From Arthrobacter sp. ZGTC131 (GTDB taxonomy: Bacteria; Actinomycetota; Actinomycetes; Actinomycetales; Micrococcaceae), in contig NZ_PJIK01000010.1 in the NCBI RefSeq assembly GCF_002929275.1, forward strand, positions 1 through 64,000: a stretch of 64,000 bases of DNA, given 5' to 3'. The notes beneath the pieces are model-generated. The model made no database searches. It saw only the letters and a list, made by a program, of their open reading frames with translations, and had not been told where the DNA came from. Within the stretch, counting starts at the first letter, position 1. Every line of letters starts with the position of its first letter. Below are positions 49,902-58,941 of the stretch, in pieces. A program made the position numbers and the translations under genes.

Positions 49902-50804
49902 ATGACGGGAAACCTTTACCGGGGGCAGGCCGGGCTGCCGTTCTCGTCCACGCTGCGGGTCTACGAGCCGCTGGATGCTTTTCCGGAGGACCAGCGAGCC
50001 GCCCTCAAGGCTGCCGGCAAGCGGGCAGTTTCGCGCGCAGCGGTGGAAAACGCCGAGCTGCTGGCCTCGCTGGGACGGATAACACGGCCCGGCGGAGATC
50101 CGTTCCCCACGGGACGGACCGACCTGGTGCGCGTCACCCGGGCGCCCGGCATTCCGATCGGGGACGACCCCTCGAAGGAGCCTGCCGGGGCTGAGACGTC
50201 CGACGGCGCCGGGCTGCTGTACTGCCCCAGCCAGCTTGTACTGCGGGCCGGGCTGGCGGCCAACGCGCTCATGGAGGGGATCCACGGCCCCCTGGCCGAA
50301 TTGCTGATTCCCGAGGAGCAGCGGGACCGGCACCAGGAGCGGATCGATCAGGTCAACGCCCGCGAAGGCATCACGCGCGTGCACACCCGCGCCTCCACGT
50401 GGGGAATCCCCTTCAGCTGGTTCTCGCTGTTCCTGGAGTCCGATCCGCAGGACGTGGTGGAAGCCGGCGGCAGGATCCTCACCGTCCGGGTGTGGGCGCC
50501 CATAGCCGAGGCCTTGGACAGGGTGCGCTACGCGGTGGCAAACCTGGCTCTGGCTGCACCCGACCTGGACATGCTCGATGACCTCACTCAGCTCACTGAA
50601 TGGCTGGAGCTGTTCCACGCGGATTCCATGGTGGAACTCGACTACGGTGCTGTGGCGGACAAGGTCTACCCCGACGACTCCCCCATGGACGTGCGCCTCG
50701 GGATCGAATGCCTGGCCGAGGGCGATATGACCGGCGCCGCCGCCGCCTACCGAAGGCTCGCCTCACGCTGGATCCCCATCCGCCAGCTGGCGCGCGCTTC
50801 CTGA
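49902..50804 (+). CDS. Conserved hypothetical protein
   Basis: This 300-residue soluble protein has no signal or membrane segment. Features are an N-terminal SSTLRVYEPLDAFPEDQRAA, the LYCPSQLVLRAGLAANALME region, a STWGIPFSWFSLFLESDPQD segment and an acidic helix-rich C-terminus (SMVELDYGAVADKVYPDDSP). I do not recognise a characterised family; it looks like an actinobacterial conserved protein. It lies 33 nt after xth on the same strand and could be co-transcribed. The ribosome site is weak. Confidence 0.7.
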   Translation: MTGNLYRGQAGLPFSSTLRVYEPLDAFPEDQRAALKAAGKRAVSRAAVENAELLASLGRITRPGGDPFPTGRTDLVRVTRAPGIPIGDDPSKEPAGAETSDGAGLLYCPSQLVLRAGLAANALMEGIHGPLAELLIPEEQRDRHQERIDQVNAREGITRVHTRASTWGIPFSWFSLFLESDPQDVVEAGGRILTVRVWAPIAEALDRVRYAVANLALAAPDLDMLDDLTQLTEWLELFHADSMVELDYGAVADKVYPDDSPMDVRLGIECLAEGDMTGAAAAYRRLASRWIPIRQLARAS

Positions 50805-50805
50805 C

Positions 50806-50821
50806 CCGGTCTTCTGACCGG
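50806..50821. terminator. Small bidirectional hairpin
   Basis: CCGGTC (50806-50811) pairs with GACCGG (50816-50821) around TTCT. It fits between the convergent stops of the hypothetical gene and the LacI gene. Confidence 0.5.
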
Positions 50822-50825
50822 CTTC

Positions 50826-51878
50826 CTATGCCCGCGGGGGCGCCGTCGTGCGTCGGACGATGAGCTTGTGGGGCGCGACGGCGGAACGCACGGAGCCTGG
50901 GATGCCCACCAGCTCGTCCAGCAGCATTTTCGTGGCCAGTTCCGCCTGTTCGTCCGGGCGCTGGCCCACGGTGGTAAGTCCCACTGCGTCCGAGAAATCA
51001 TGGTCGTCGATCCCGATCACGGACAGGTCCTCGGGTATCCGGACGCCCACCCGGTTGGCTTCGAAGATGACCCCCATGGCCATTTCATCCGAGGCACAGA
51101 AGATGGCGGTCGGCTTGGCACCCGGCTGAGCCCACAACCGGCGGAATGCCTCCTGGCCGCTGCGGACGGTGAAGTCACCCCACTCGTCCCACTCCGGGCG
51201 GACCTCACGTCCCGCGGCAGTCATGACGTCCTGGAAGGCCAGGATGCGGACGCGTGGCACGTCGAAGTTGAGGTCGGTTTCGTCGTCCCCGTGAAGCAGG
51301 GCAATATCGCGGTGGCCAAGATCGATCAGGTGCTTGACGGCAGTGGAGGCGGCAGCGTAGTCATCGATTCCGATGTAGCTGCATTCCTCGACATGTCCGC
51401 CGACCACCACCAGCGGGATGTCGATCTTCTGCAGGTGTTCGAGTTCCTCGTGGGTGAGCGCCATACACAGGACCAGCAGCGCGTCGATCTGCTTGTAGAC
51501 CATGGTCTTGCTGAAGAGTCGCTCACGGTGGCTGCCGTGGCCGCCAAGGTTGAACAGGGACAGGTTGTACTGGCGCGCGTGGAGTTCGCGGTCAGCGCCT
51601 TCGATGGCTTTGGAGAAGAACCAGCGGCTCACAAAGGGCGCCAGCACGCCGATGGTCTTGGTGCGGCCGGTGGCCAGGCCTGACGCCGACGACGACGCCA
51701 CGTACCCCAGGGCGCCGGCCACTTCGAGAATTTTTTCCCGGGTGGCCGGGGAAACCCTGGGCAGGCCCCGCACGGCGCGGGAGACGGTTGCCGTGGACAC
51801 TCCGGCCGCCGCCGCCACGTCCTCGATGCTGACTCCGGAGTGGCCGCCGCGCTGTGCCCGGTCAGTTGTGCGCGCCAC
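50826..51878 (-). CDS. LacI-family transcriptional regulator of the alpha-glucoside genes
   Basis: This 350-residue repressor has helix-turn-helix GVSIEDVAAAAGVSTATVSR and hinge RVSPATREKILEVAGALGYV. The effector domain runs from TIGVLAPFVSRWFFSKAIEG to DLSVIGIDDHDFSDAVGLTT. GTG at 51876-51878 follows AGAGGATACC. It lies downstream of the sugar ABC importer on the same strand, 80 nt after the small membrane protein, and may be co-transcribed. TGCAAGCGYTTACA sites at 55526 and 62673 are typical LacI-family operators and the best candidate targets. The effector is probably a maltose-, trehalose- or sucrose-type sugar. Confidence 0.88.
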   Translation of the reverse strand: MARTTDRAQRGGHSGVSIEDVAAAAGVSTATVSRAVRGLPRVSPATREKILEVAGALGYVASSSASGLATGRTKTIGVLAPFVSRWFFSKAIEGADRELHARQYNLSLFNLGGHGSHRERLFSKTMVYKQIDALLVLCMALTHEELEHLQKIDIPLVVVGGHVEECSYIGIDDYAAASTAVKHLIDLGHRDIALLHGDDETDLNFDVPRVRILAFQDVMTAAGREVRPEWDEWGDFTVRSGQEAFRRLWAQPGAKPTAIFCASDEMAMGVIFEANRVGVRIPEDLSVIGIDDHDFSDAVGLTTVGQRPDEQAELATKMLLDELVGIPGSVRSAVAPHKLIVRRTTAPPRA

Positions 51879-51958
51879 GGTATCCTCTCAGAGCCCCTAT
51901 GCAGATTTCCGCCATGATGTTCTCCCAGCGGCAAGAAACCATATTAATCTGCCGGCGC

Positions 51959-52225
51959 TCAGTTGCGGCGCGTGGCCGTGCGTGCGGGAAGGCGCCTGCG
52001 CAGCCTGATCATCCCGTACAGCGCCAAGAGCATGGCCAGCAGGCCCAGCGCCCATCCGAGTGCCGGCTGGGCGGTGACCTCCATCCAGACCGTGACGACG
52101 AGCAGCACCACAGCCCAGAAGCCGAGGAACCCGATGATGATGTCGAAATCCTCGCCGGAGCGGACCCGCTTATGGCCGATCCCGGTTGCCGGCTTCTTGC
52201 CATGTGGTGCTGCTCCGTCCGTCAC
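51959..52225 (-). CDS. Small two-helix membrane protein
   Basis: This 88-residue protein has two hydrophobic helices (DIIIGFLGFWAVVLLVVTVW and LGWALGLLAMLLALYGMIRL) and basic ends. Its GTG start overlaps the stop of the ABC permease in GTGA, so it belongs to the importer operon. I do not recognise the family; it may be an accessory to the transporter or simply travel with it. Confidence 0.7.
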   Translation of the reverse strand: MTDGAAPHGKKPATGIGHKRVRSGEDFDIIIGFLGFWAVVLLVVTVWMEVTAQPALGWALGLLAMLLALYGMIRLRRRLPARTATRRN

Positions 52226-53109
52226 TTGACTGCGCCTGCCGTCAGCCCGGCCACGATCTTGCGCTGGAACACCAGCACCAGGATGACGAGCGGAATGGTG
52301 ACGATGGTGCCTGCCGCCATGATGGCCGTGTAGGGGATCTGCTGGGGCTGCGCGCCGGCGAAGTTGGCAATGGCCACCGTCACCGGCTGTGTTGCGTCGC
52401 TGGACAGCTGGCTGGCGATGAGGAATTCATTCCAGGAGGAAATGAACGCCAGGATCGCCGTCGTGAAGATCGCGGGTGCCGCCAGCGGCATGATCACCTT
52501 ACGGAACGCCTGGCCCTGCGTGCAGCCGTCCACCCGTGCCGATTCCTCGAGCTCCCACGGCATCTCGCGGAAGAAGGACGTCATGGTGTAAACGGTCAGC
52601 GGCAGGACGAACGAGATGTTCGGGATGATCAGAGCCTGGTAGGTACCCATCCAGCCGATGTTGGTGAACAGCTGGAACAGCGGGGTGATCAGGGCAACGC
52701 CCGGGAACATGGATGCGCCCAGGATGAAGCCGAGCACCATGTACTTGAACCGGAAGTTGAGCCGGGCAAGGGCGTACGCGGCGAAAACACCGATCAGCAG
52801 CGAAATGGCCGTAACCACCACGCCGATGAAGATACTGTTCAGCAGCGCCTGCCCGAACCTGTTGCCGAACGAGGTGTCGAACGCCGTGATGAAATTGTCC
52901 AGCGTGATGTGGGTGGGCAGGATCGAGGTGTCGTACGTGAAGCCGACCTCCCGGAACGCCACCACCACCATCCAGTAAGCGGGGGCAAGGCACCAGATCA
53001 GGATCACTGCCGCACTGATGTACGTGCGGCCCTGCGCCCACTTTTCCTTGTTCTGGGCCGCGCGGCGGCCCTTGTCCTGCTCCGCCCGGAGGGCTGTGCC
53101 GGTGCTCAT
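52222..53109 (-). CDS. Carbohydrate ABC transporter permease (MalG-like)
   Basis: This 295-residue inner-membrane permease is of the CUT1 family. It has an N-terminal basic tail, six helices and the EAA coupling loop LEESARVDGCTQGQAFRKVI followed by PLAAPAIFTTAILAFISSWN. The SWNEF motif is typical of MalG/ThuG-like proteins. It forms the channel with the upstream permease, which it overlaps in ATGA, and overlaps the small membrane protein in GTGA. No ATPase gene is in the operon, so a shared MsiK/MalK-type ATPase encoded elsewhere is expected. Confidence 0.92.
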   Translation of the reverse strand: MSTGTALRAEQDKGRRAAQNKEKWAQGRTYISAAVILIWCLAPAYWMVVVAFREVGFTYDTSILPTHITLDNFITAFDTSFGNRFGQALLNSIFIGVVVTAISLLIGVFAAYALARLNFRFKYMVLGFILGASMFPGVALITPLFQLFTNIGWMGTYQALIIPNISFVLPLTVYTMTSFFREMPWELEESARVDGCTQGQAFRKVIMPLAAPAIFTTAILAFISSWNEFLIASQLSSDATQPVTVAIANFAGAQPQQIPYTAIMAAGTIVTIPLVILVLVFQRKIVAGLTAGAVK

Positions 53110-54164
53110 TTCTTCCCCTTACCGGTGGCGCCGCTTTGTTCAACAACGTTTGCGCCGAGGAACCGGACAAAGATGAAAGCGACAATAAAGATAATGATGA
53201 AGGTGATGGTGGACAGCGCCGCCGCCGCGTTGAAGCCTTGCCTGATCTGGTTGATCACCAGGATGGACAGCGTGGTGGTGTTGTTCGCGCCGCCGGTCAG
53301 GATGTACGGGAGGTCGAACATGCGCAGTGCGTCCAAGGTGCGGAACAGGATAGCCACCATGAGGGCGGGCTTGACCAGCGGAAGCGTGATCATCCGGAAC
53401 CGCTGCCATGCGGAGGCGCCGTCAACCTTGGCCGCCTCGTAAACCTCGGCCGGAATCATCTGCAGGCCTGCCAGGATCAGCAGGGCCATGAACGGTGTGG
53501 TCTTCCAGGTATCGGCGATGATGACCGCCCACTTGGCAGGCCACTCACTTCCGGTCCACAGGATGCTCGCATTGAACAGCTTGTTGGCGATGCCCTGGAA
53601 ATCGAAGATGAACAGCCACAGCTGGGCAGTGACCGCGGTAGGGATAGCCCACGGCACCAGGACAGCGGCACGGACCAGGCTGCGGCCCTTGAAGTTCCTG
53701 GCCATGATCATTGCCATCCAGAAGCCAAGAACGGTTTCCAGGGTGACGGTGATGATGGTGAATATGAACGTTGTGGTGGTGGCGCTCCAGAACTGCGCAC
53801 CCAGCGTGCCAGGCGGGCAGGCGACCGTTCCGCCGCCCGGGGTGGCACATTGCTGCGCTATCCAGTTGACGTAGTTCTGGACGCCGGCGGGCCCGCCGGC
53901 AGTGAAAAGGCCGGTGGCCGGATCGAGGCCGGCGTCCTTCTGGAAGGACATCACGATCGCGCTGATGATCGGATAAACGATCACGATGGCCAGGGCGATG
54001 ATGGTGGGGGCGAGGAGCCACGCGGCCCACTTGCCCTGGCTCAGGATCTTGTTGTCCTCGCCAACGCCCTTGGGTCCGTGATGGATCGGGGTGCCGCCCG
54101 ACGCCGGTGCTTTGACCGGCGTCGGGCCTACTTCGGTTGCCACGACTGGCCTACGATCCTGCAC
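53106..54164 (-). CDS. Carbohydrate ABC transporter permease (MalF-like)
   Basis: This 352-residue CUT1-family inner-membrane permease has helix 1 in WAAWLLAPTIIALAIVIVYP, an external loop with two cysteines (QQCATPGGGTVACPPGTLG), and the coupling loop YEAAKVDGASAWQRFRMITL followed by PLVKPALMVAILFRTLDALR. It partners the MalG-like protein. The annotated GTG at 54162-54164 overlaps the binding-protein gene by 14 nt and has a weak ribosome site. GTG at 54141-54143 (starting VATEVG) is a possible alternative. It is coupled to the next permease in ATGA. Confidence 0.9.
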   Translation of the reverse strand: MQDRRPVVATEVGPTPVKAPASGGTPIHHGPKGVGEDNKILSQGKWAAWLLAPTIIALAIVIVYPIISAIVMSFQKDAGLDPATGLFTAGGPAGVQNYVNWIAQQCATPGGGTVACPPGTLGAQFWSATTTTFIFTIITVTLETVLGFWMAMIMARNFKGRSLVRAAVLVPWAIPTAVTAQLWLFIFDFQGIANKLFNASILWTGSEWPAKWAVIIADTWKTTPFMALLILAGLQMIPAEVYEAAKVDGASAWQRFRMITLPLVKPALMVAILFRTLDALRMFDLPYILTGGANNTTTLSILVINQIRQGFNAAAALSTITFIIIFIVAFIFVRFLGANVVEQSGATGKGKK

Positions 54165-55437
54165 CGGCGGTCTCGATGGACTTCTGCATGTCGGACAGCG
54201 CCTGGTCTACAGACTTGTCGCCCTTCAGTGCAGCGTAGGAGTTCTCCTGGATCGCCTGGGTGACAGCCGGGTAGAACGGGGTGACCGGACGCGGCACGGC
54301 GTTCTCGATGGAGGTCTTCAGAACCGGCAGGTACGGAAGCTTCTTCACCAGGGCGGCGTCGTCGTACAGATTGGTCAGGACAGGAGCAAGCGAACCCTGG
54401 GTGGCGTAGAAGCGCTGGGTCTCCTCAGAGGTGATGAACTTCAGGAAGTCCAGGGCGGTTGCCTTGTTCTTGGAGTAGACGCTCACGCCGACGTTGTGCC
54501 CGCCGAGGGAGGAAGCACCTGGTCCGTCCTTGCCGGGAAGTGCCGCCATGCCCAGCTTGTCCTTGACTTTGGATGAGCCTTCCGTGACGGCCAAGTTATA
54601 GACGTACGGCCAGTTGCGGTGGAACAGCAGGTTGCCGGACTGGAAGGCGCGGCGGCTTTCCTCTTCCTGGTAGGTGATGGCTTCCTTCGGGATGCTGCCA
54701 TCCTTGAAGGCGTCAACGAGGTTGCCCAGTCCTTCCTTGGCCTCGGCCGTGTTCAGGCTCGGTTTTCCGTCCTTATCCAGCACGGAACCGCCCGCAGAGT
54801 TGATGGCTTCGGAGGCATTGACGGTGAGGCCCTCATACTGCTTGAACTGGCCCGAGTAGCAGCCGATGTTGTTCTGCTTGGCGATGGAGCACATCTGCAT
54901 CATCTCGTCCCAGGTTTTGGGCGGAGTGGGAACGAGGTCCTTGCGGTAGTAGAGAATTCCGCCGTCGGAGTTCTGGGGCGCTGCATACAGGGTGTCCTTG
55001 TAGGAAGCACCGGCAACGGTCGACGGCAGCATGGCTGCAGTATCGACTGCCATCTTGTCCTTGAGCGGCTGCAGCCAACCCTTGGCGGCGAACTCAGCGG
55101 TCCACACCAGGTCCACGGACATGACGTCGTAGTTGGCGTCCTTGGCCTGGAAGTGCTGCACGAGGTCGTCGTGCTGCTGGTCGGCCTGGTCCGTCTGCTC
55201 TTTGAACGTCACCTTCTCGTTCGGGTGGGCAGCGTTCCACTTGGCAACCAGCGGCCGGACCACATTGCTGTTGTCCTTGCCCTGGACGTACGTGATGGGA
55301 CCGCGGCCGTCAAGACCGGCTTCGGCGTCGCCGCCGCCTGTGGTGGTGCCGCCTCCGCCGCCGCCACCACAGGCGGAAAGCGTCAGGGCGAGAACGCCGG
55401 CAGTTGCTACCGGGAGTAAGAACTTCGGGGATTTCAT
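54151..55437 (-). CDS. Carbohydrate ABC transporter substrate-binding lipoprotein
   Basis: This 428-residue family-1 solute-binding lipoprotein has signal FLLPVATAGVLALTLSAC with lipobox LSAC (Cys23), a Gly/Thr linker, then the MalE-like fold: VRPLVAKWNAAHPNEKVTFK, YDVMSVDLVWTAEFAAKGWL, YAAPQNSDGGILYYRKDL and the conserved TWDEMMQMCSIAKQNNIG. It delivers an alpha-glucoside-type sugar to the downstream permeases. The frame extends to 55476, but the ATG at 55435-55437 begins the signal. It is divergent from a GH13 alpha-glucosidase under a shared operator. Confidence 0.91.
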   Translation of the reverse strand: MKSPKFLLPVATAGVLALTLSACGGGGGGGTTTGGGDAEAGLDGRGPITYVQGKDNSNVVRPLVAKWNAAHPNEKVTFKEQTDQADQQHDDLVQHFQAKDANYDVMSVDLVWTAEFAAKGWLQPLKDKMAVDTAAMLPSTVAGASYKDTLYAAPQNSDGGILYYRKDLVPTPPKTWDEMMQMCSIAKQNNIGCYSGQFKQYEGLTVNASEAINSAGGSVLDKDGKPSLNTAEAKEGLGNLVDAFKDGSIPKEAITYQEEESRRAFQSGNLLFHRNWPYVYNLAVTEGSSKVKDKLGMAALPGKDGPGASSLGGHNVGVSVYSKNKATALDFLKFITSEETQRFYATQGSLAPVLTNLYDDAALVKKLPYLPVLKTSIENAVPRPVTPFYPAVTQAIQENSYAALKGDKSVDQALSDMQKSIETAGAGS

Positions 55438-55500
55438 TGGCAGGAGACTCCTCGCTGAGTGACAAGAAAAGAACATGGTGCGGTTGATGTGGTGACAGTC

Positions 55501-55539
55501 ACACTAGTAACGTTGCGATGAGAAATGCAAGCGTTTACA
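55501..55539 (-). promoter_or_regulatory. Importer promoter with two operator-like dyads
   Basis: On the minus strand TTGCAT (55525-55530) and TAGTGT (55501-55506) are 18 nt apart. TGCAAGCGTTTACA (55526-55539) overlaps the -35, and the dyad GTAACGTTGC (55507-55516) lies in the spacer. The levansucrase region has the same two kinds of dyad. The GH13 gene diverges from here. Confidence 0.68.
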
Positions 55540-55564
55540 CCTAATTGTTACCGGAGAGGCAACT

Positions 55565-57649
55565 ATGACCAAACGCCCAACTGCAACGCCAGGTTCCGAC
55601 ATCGAAGCGTGGTGGGCCAGCGCCGTCGTGTATCAGATCTACCCGCGCTCGTTCGCTGACGCCAACGGGGACGGAATGGGCGATCTCCTCGGTGTGACGG
55701 CGCGGTTGCCGTACCTTCAGAGGCTCGGTGTGGACGCGATCTGGCTGTCGCCGTTCTACAAATCACCCCAGGCAGACGCCGGCTACGACGTGGCCGACTA
55801 CCGCCAGGTGGACCCGATGTTCGGCAGGCTGGCCGACTTCGACGGGATGTTGCGGAAAGCTCACAGCCTGGGCCTCAAGGTCATCGTGGACCTGGTGCCG
55901 AACCACACTTCTGATGAACACGTCTGGTTCCAGGCGGCTCTGGCGGCGGCGCCCGGCTCGGCCGAGCGGGACCGTTACATGTTCAGGCCCGGAAAGGACC
56001 AAGTGGCGGGTTCCGGCGACGGAAACCTGGCGCCGAACAACTGGAAGTCAATCTTCGGCGGTCCCGCATGGACGCGGACCACGAATCCGGACGGCTCTCC
56101 CGGTGACTGGTACCTGCACCTTTTCGACACCAAACAGCCCGATCTGAACTGGGACAACGCTGAGGTCCGGGAGGAGATGCGCTCCGTGCTGCGGTTCTGG
56201 CTGGACCGCGGCGTGGACGGCTTCCGAGTGGACGTGGCGCATGGCATGGTCAAGGAGGCCGGGCTCCCGGACTGGGATGGCGTGGCGGCCATGGTGGAGG
56301 GCTCAACTGAGGCCGGGCACCTGCCGGATGCACCAGGGGCCCACACCGAAGCGGTGGAACCGCACACAGCCCATCATTCACCTGACCGCACCGGCGACGA
56401 CCACTCCGGCGACCATCGCGCCAGCGATGTGCGTTCAGGCGACATCCATCTTGGAGACGACGGCGGGCACCAGCCGGTCTCACCGCTGTACCCGCCGTCG
56501 CCCTTCTTCGACCAGGACGGCGTGCATGAGATCTACCGCGACTGGAACCGCGTGCTGGCCGGGTACGACGGTGACCGGATGCTGGTGGCCGAGGCCTGGG
56601 TGGAACCGGCCGAACGCCTTGCGCGGTACATCCGCAAGGACGAGATGCAGCAGGCCTTCAACTTCGATTTCCTCCTGGCCGGCTGGAACGCCCAGCGCAT
56701 GGCCGTTGCCATCGAAGATTCCCTGCAGGCCGCCGCATCGGTGGAGGCGCCGTCAACCTGGGTTCTGAGCAACCACGACACCGTGCGCCACACCAGCCGG
56801 TTCGGCCTGGCGGATCCCACCACGTTCCCGAAGGGCATTGCGGCGGAGGATGAGCAGCCGGATGCCGGGCTCGGCCTGGAACGCGCACGCGCTGCCACCC
56901 TGGTGTCCCTCGCGCTTCCGGGTTCGGCCTATGTGTACCAGGGCGAGGAGCTGGGCCTGCCGGAGCACACCACGCTGCCGGCCGAGGCCCGCCAGGACCC
57001 GACGTTCTTCCGCACCAACGGCATTGAACGCGGACGCGACGGGTGCCGCGTACCGCTGCCTTGGAAGTCCGGCGAGCCCGGCTACGGCTTCGCCGACGCC
57101 TACACTGGCCGTCTTTCTTCCGACGGGGGGACATCCGACGGCGTTTCTTCCGACGGCGGGTCGGGTCACCGCCCGCCTGCAGCACCATGGCTGCCGCAGC
57201 CCCAGTCGTTCGCGGAGCTGGCCGCGGACCGGCAGGACGGCGTCGAGGGTTCTACGCTGGAGCTGTACCGGTCTGCGTTGTCGCTGCGCAAGAGCCACGG
57301 CCTGGGTTCCGGTTCGTTTTGCTGGGCCGACATGCACGACCCTGAACTGGGCGTCTTGGCCTTCCAGAACCGTGACGTCCTGGTGATCGCCAACATGGGA
57401 ACCGTGCCGACCCCGGTGCCCGACGGTTACCGGGTGGAGCTTTCGAGTGCCGCAGGGGCCAATGCCGCCGGACCAGCCTTCGGCGAACCGGCCGTTATCG
57501 GGGTGGCTGCCGAACCGGCCGCCGTCGGGGCGGCCGACGGACGGACGGCGTCGCGCGATGCAGATGCGGAATCCGGAGTCCTTGCGGGCGGAAGCCTAGA
57601 CGTCACCGTTATTGCCCCCAACACTGCCGCGTACCTCGTGGCCGGGTAG
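55565..57649 (+). CDS. Alpha-glucosidase-like GH13 enzyme with low-complexity inserts
   Basis: This 694-residue cytoplasmic GH13 enzyme has SAVVYQIYPRSFADANGDGM, nucleophile Asp223 in GFRVDVAHGM, acid/base Glu343 in AEAWVEP and Asp405 in VLSNHDTVRH. This is the oligo-1,6-glucosidase/alpha-glucosidase layout of about 550-600 residues. The extra length comes from a His/Asp-rich insert at about 246-312, between the beta-4 and beta-5 catalytic regions, and a Ser/Gly/Asp insert at about 517-536, plus an Ala-rich C-terminal stretch. It is divergent from the sugar importer and likely hydrolyses the imported oligosaccharide. Maltose, trehalose, isomaltose and sucrose are all possible substrates. Confidence 0.9.
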   Translation: MTKRPTATPGSDIEAWWASAVVYQIYPRSFADANGDGMGDLLGVTARLPYLQRLGVDAIWLSPFYKSPQADAGYDVADYRQVDPMFGRLADFDGMLRKAHSLGLKVIVDLVPNHTSDEHVWFQAALAAAPGSAERDRYMFRPGKDQVAGSGDGNLAPNNWKSIFGGPAWTRTTNPDGSPGDWYLHLFDTKQPDLNWDNAEVREEMRSVLRFWLDRGVDGFRVDVAHGMVKEAGLPDWDGVAAMVEGSTEAGHLPDAPGAHTEAVEPHTAHHSPDRTGDDHSGDHRASDVRSGDIHLGDDGGHQPVSPLYPPSPFFDQDGVHEIYRDWNRVLAGYDGDRMLVAEAWVEPAERLARYIRKDEMQQAFNFDFLLAGWNAQRMAVAIEDSLQAAASVEAPSTWVLSNHDTVRHTSRFGLADPTTFPKGIAAEDEQPDAGLGLERARAATLVSLALPGSAYVYQGEELGLPEHTTLPAEARQDPTFFRTNGIERGRDGCRVPLPWKSGEPGYGFADAYTGRLSSDGGTSDGVSSDGGSGHRPPAAPWLPQPQSFAELAADRQDGVEGSTLELYRSALSLRKSHGLGSGSFCWADMHDPELGVLAFQNRDVLVIANMGTVPTPVPDGYRVELSSAAGANAAGPAFGEPAVIGVAAEPAAVGAADGRTASRDADAESGVLAGGSLDVTVIAPNTAAYLVAG

Positions 57650-57650
57650 C

Positions 57651-57669
57651 CCGGCGGAGGCAACGCCGG
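57651..57669. terminator. Hairpin between convergent genes
   Basis: CCGGCG (57651-57656) pairs with CGCCGG (57664-57669) around a 7-nt loop, between the GH13 stop and the AmaP-like stop. Short stem, no T-run. Confidence 0.45.
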
Positions 57670-57682
57670 AGGGATGCACGAA

Positions 57683-58294
57683 TCAGCGGACGCGCTCCGC
57701 GCGGCTGAAGCGGGTGCGGGCGCCGGCGGCGATGTGCACCAGCACCGGCGTCCGCTGGCCCACCACGGCTTCCAGCGCGGCCACGAGTGCCGAGGTGTCC
57801 GCGGCGAGAACCTGCGGCGGCACGCCCGGCCTGGGGTGCAGGCGGATCCTTAGGGCAGGCTGGCCGCGGACTTCGTACGTGGCGACTGTTGCTCCTGCGA
57901 TGTCGGGACGTTCAGCCAGCGCGTTCTTCAACGCCTGTTCGGCCACCCCGCCTCCGATCCGGATGTCGCCGGGGACGCCGCCGGGATCCTCGGCTGCCAG
58001 CAGGAGGTCTGCGCGGCCCTTTCCTTGCTGGGCGACCCAGGCCACCATCAGTCCGATGAGGACAACCAGGACCAGGGCCAGGACGATCCAAAGCCAGCTT
58101 TCCGTCCGGCCAGGGAACCGTGTGCCCGCAAACGCGCTGTTGGCGTCGTCCCACACGCTCCGGGACCAGGACTGCCACCAGGTCCCGACGGCGGGAACGG
58201 TAGCCAGCAGCATGAGCAGGACGCCCACGGCCAGCAGCTTGAATCCCAGGATCCCGATGAGGATCCGGTTGAGCATTCTTGGCGTGCTGTTCAA
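57683..58294 (-). CDS. AmaP-like alkaline-shock membrane anchor protein
   Basis: This 203-residue membrane protein has two helices (LNRILIGILGFKLLAVGVLL and SWLWIVLALVLVVLIGLMVA) flanking a short loop, then a cytoplasmic Asp23-like domain to the C-terminus. In other bacteria AmaP anchors Asp23 to the membrane. It is the last gene of the operon. The TTG start at 58292-58294 overlaps the stop of the upstream gene in TTGA. An in-frame ATG lies 18 nt later. Confidence 0.82.
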   Translation of the reverse strand: MNSTPRMLNRILIGILGFKLLAVGVLLMLLATVPAVGTWWQSWSRSVWDDANSAFAGTRFPGRTESWLWIVLALVLVVLIGLMVAWVAQQGKGRADLLLAAEDPGGVPGDIRIGGGVAEQALKNALAERPDIAGATVATYEVRGQPALRIRLHPRPGVPPQVLAADTSALVAALEAVVGQRTPVLVHIAAGARTRFSRAERVR

Positions 58295-58941
58295 GCGCCG
58301 ATCACCCCCGACGTCGCGAGATTGATCCGTACCTGGGGCATGGGAGTCGGTGCCATGGAACGCAGTTCGTCCTCGACCGCCTCGCGGATTGCGTTCTCGC
58401 TGACCGGCACGCCGGACGTGGGGCGGACGTTCACTACCGCCTGCCGCTGGGACACCACCACCATGACCTGTTCCTGGGTGACGTTAGCCGCCAGACGGGC
58501 CCGGCGGGCAAGGGCTGAGGCGATGACTTCGTCATCAACCACCACGGCTATGTGCCGGTCCTCCAGTAAATGCCGGGCCCGGCGGCCTGGCAGGACGGCG
58601 CTGAGGAAGAAGAAGAGGCCTGCCGCCGCGGTCACAGCCCCGATGACCCCCAAGAGGAGGGGCGGCATTCCGCCGGGAAGCGACACAATCCGTTCCGCTG
58701 CCGTCTGAGGATCGATAAGCCAGGGCGGCTGGCCGATGGCGCGCACCGCGGACTCCAGCAGGGCGTAAAGGCAGAGGAGGACCACCAAGGCAGCGGCAAG
58801 CCCCGCCGCTGCCGCGCGGGACGAATGCGTCTCCCGGTGCAGTACCCTCTTCATGTCGAACGGGGCGGCATGCGCCGGACCGGCTGCGCCCGGACCCGGT
58901 TCTTCGCCTGCCTCGTTCTGCTGTTGAATGACGGAACTCAA
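58291..58941 (-). CDS. DUF6286-type membrane protein of the Asp23 operon
   Basis: This 216-residue protein has an N-terminal disordered tail, two helices (GLAAALVVLLCLYALLESAV and LLLGVIGAVTAAAGLFFFLS) and a conserved C-terminal domain (RRARLAANVTQEQVMVVVSQ; EAVEDELRSMAPTPMPQVR). Such proteins occur in actinobacterial Asp23 operons with unknown exact role. Its TTG start overlaps the upstream stop in TTGA, and its stop overlaps the next TTG start in the same way. An internal ATG (DMKRVL) exists but would lose the coupling. Confidence 0.8.
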   Translation of the reverse strand: MSSVIQQQNEAGEEPGPGAAGPAHAAPFDMKRVLHRETHSSRAAAAGLAAALVVLLCLYALLESAVRAIGQPPWLIDPQTAAERIVSLPGGMPPLLLGVIGAVTAAAGLFFFLSAVLPGRRARHLLEDRHIAVVVDDEVIASALARRARLAANVTQEQVMVVVSQRQAVVNVRPTSGVPVSENAIREAVEDELRSMAPTPMPQVRINLATSGVIGA

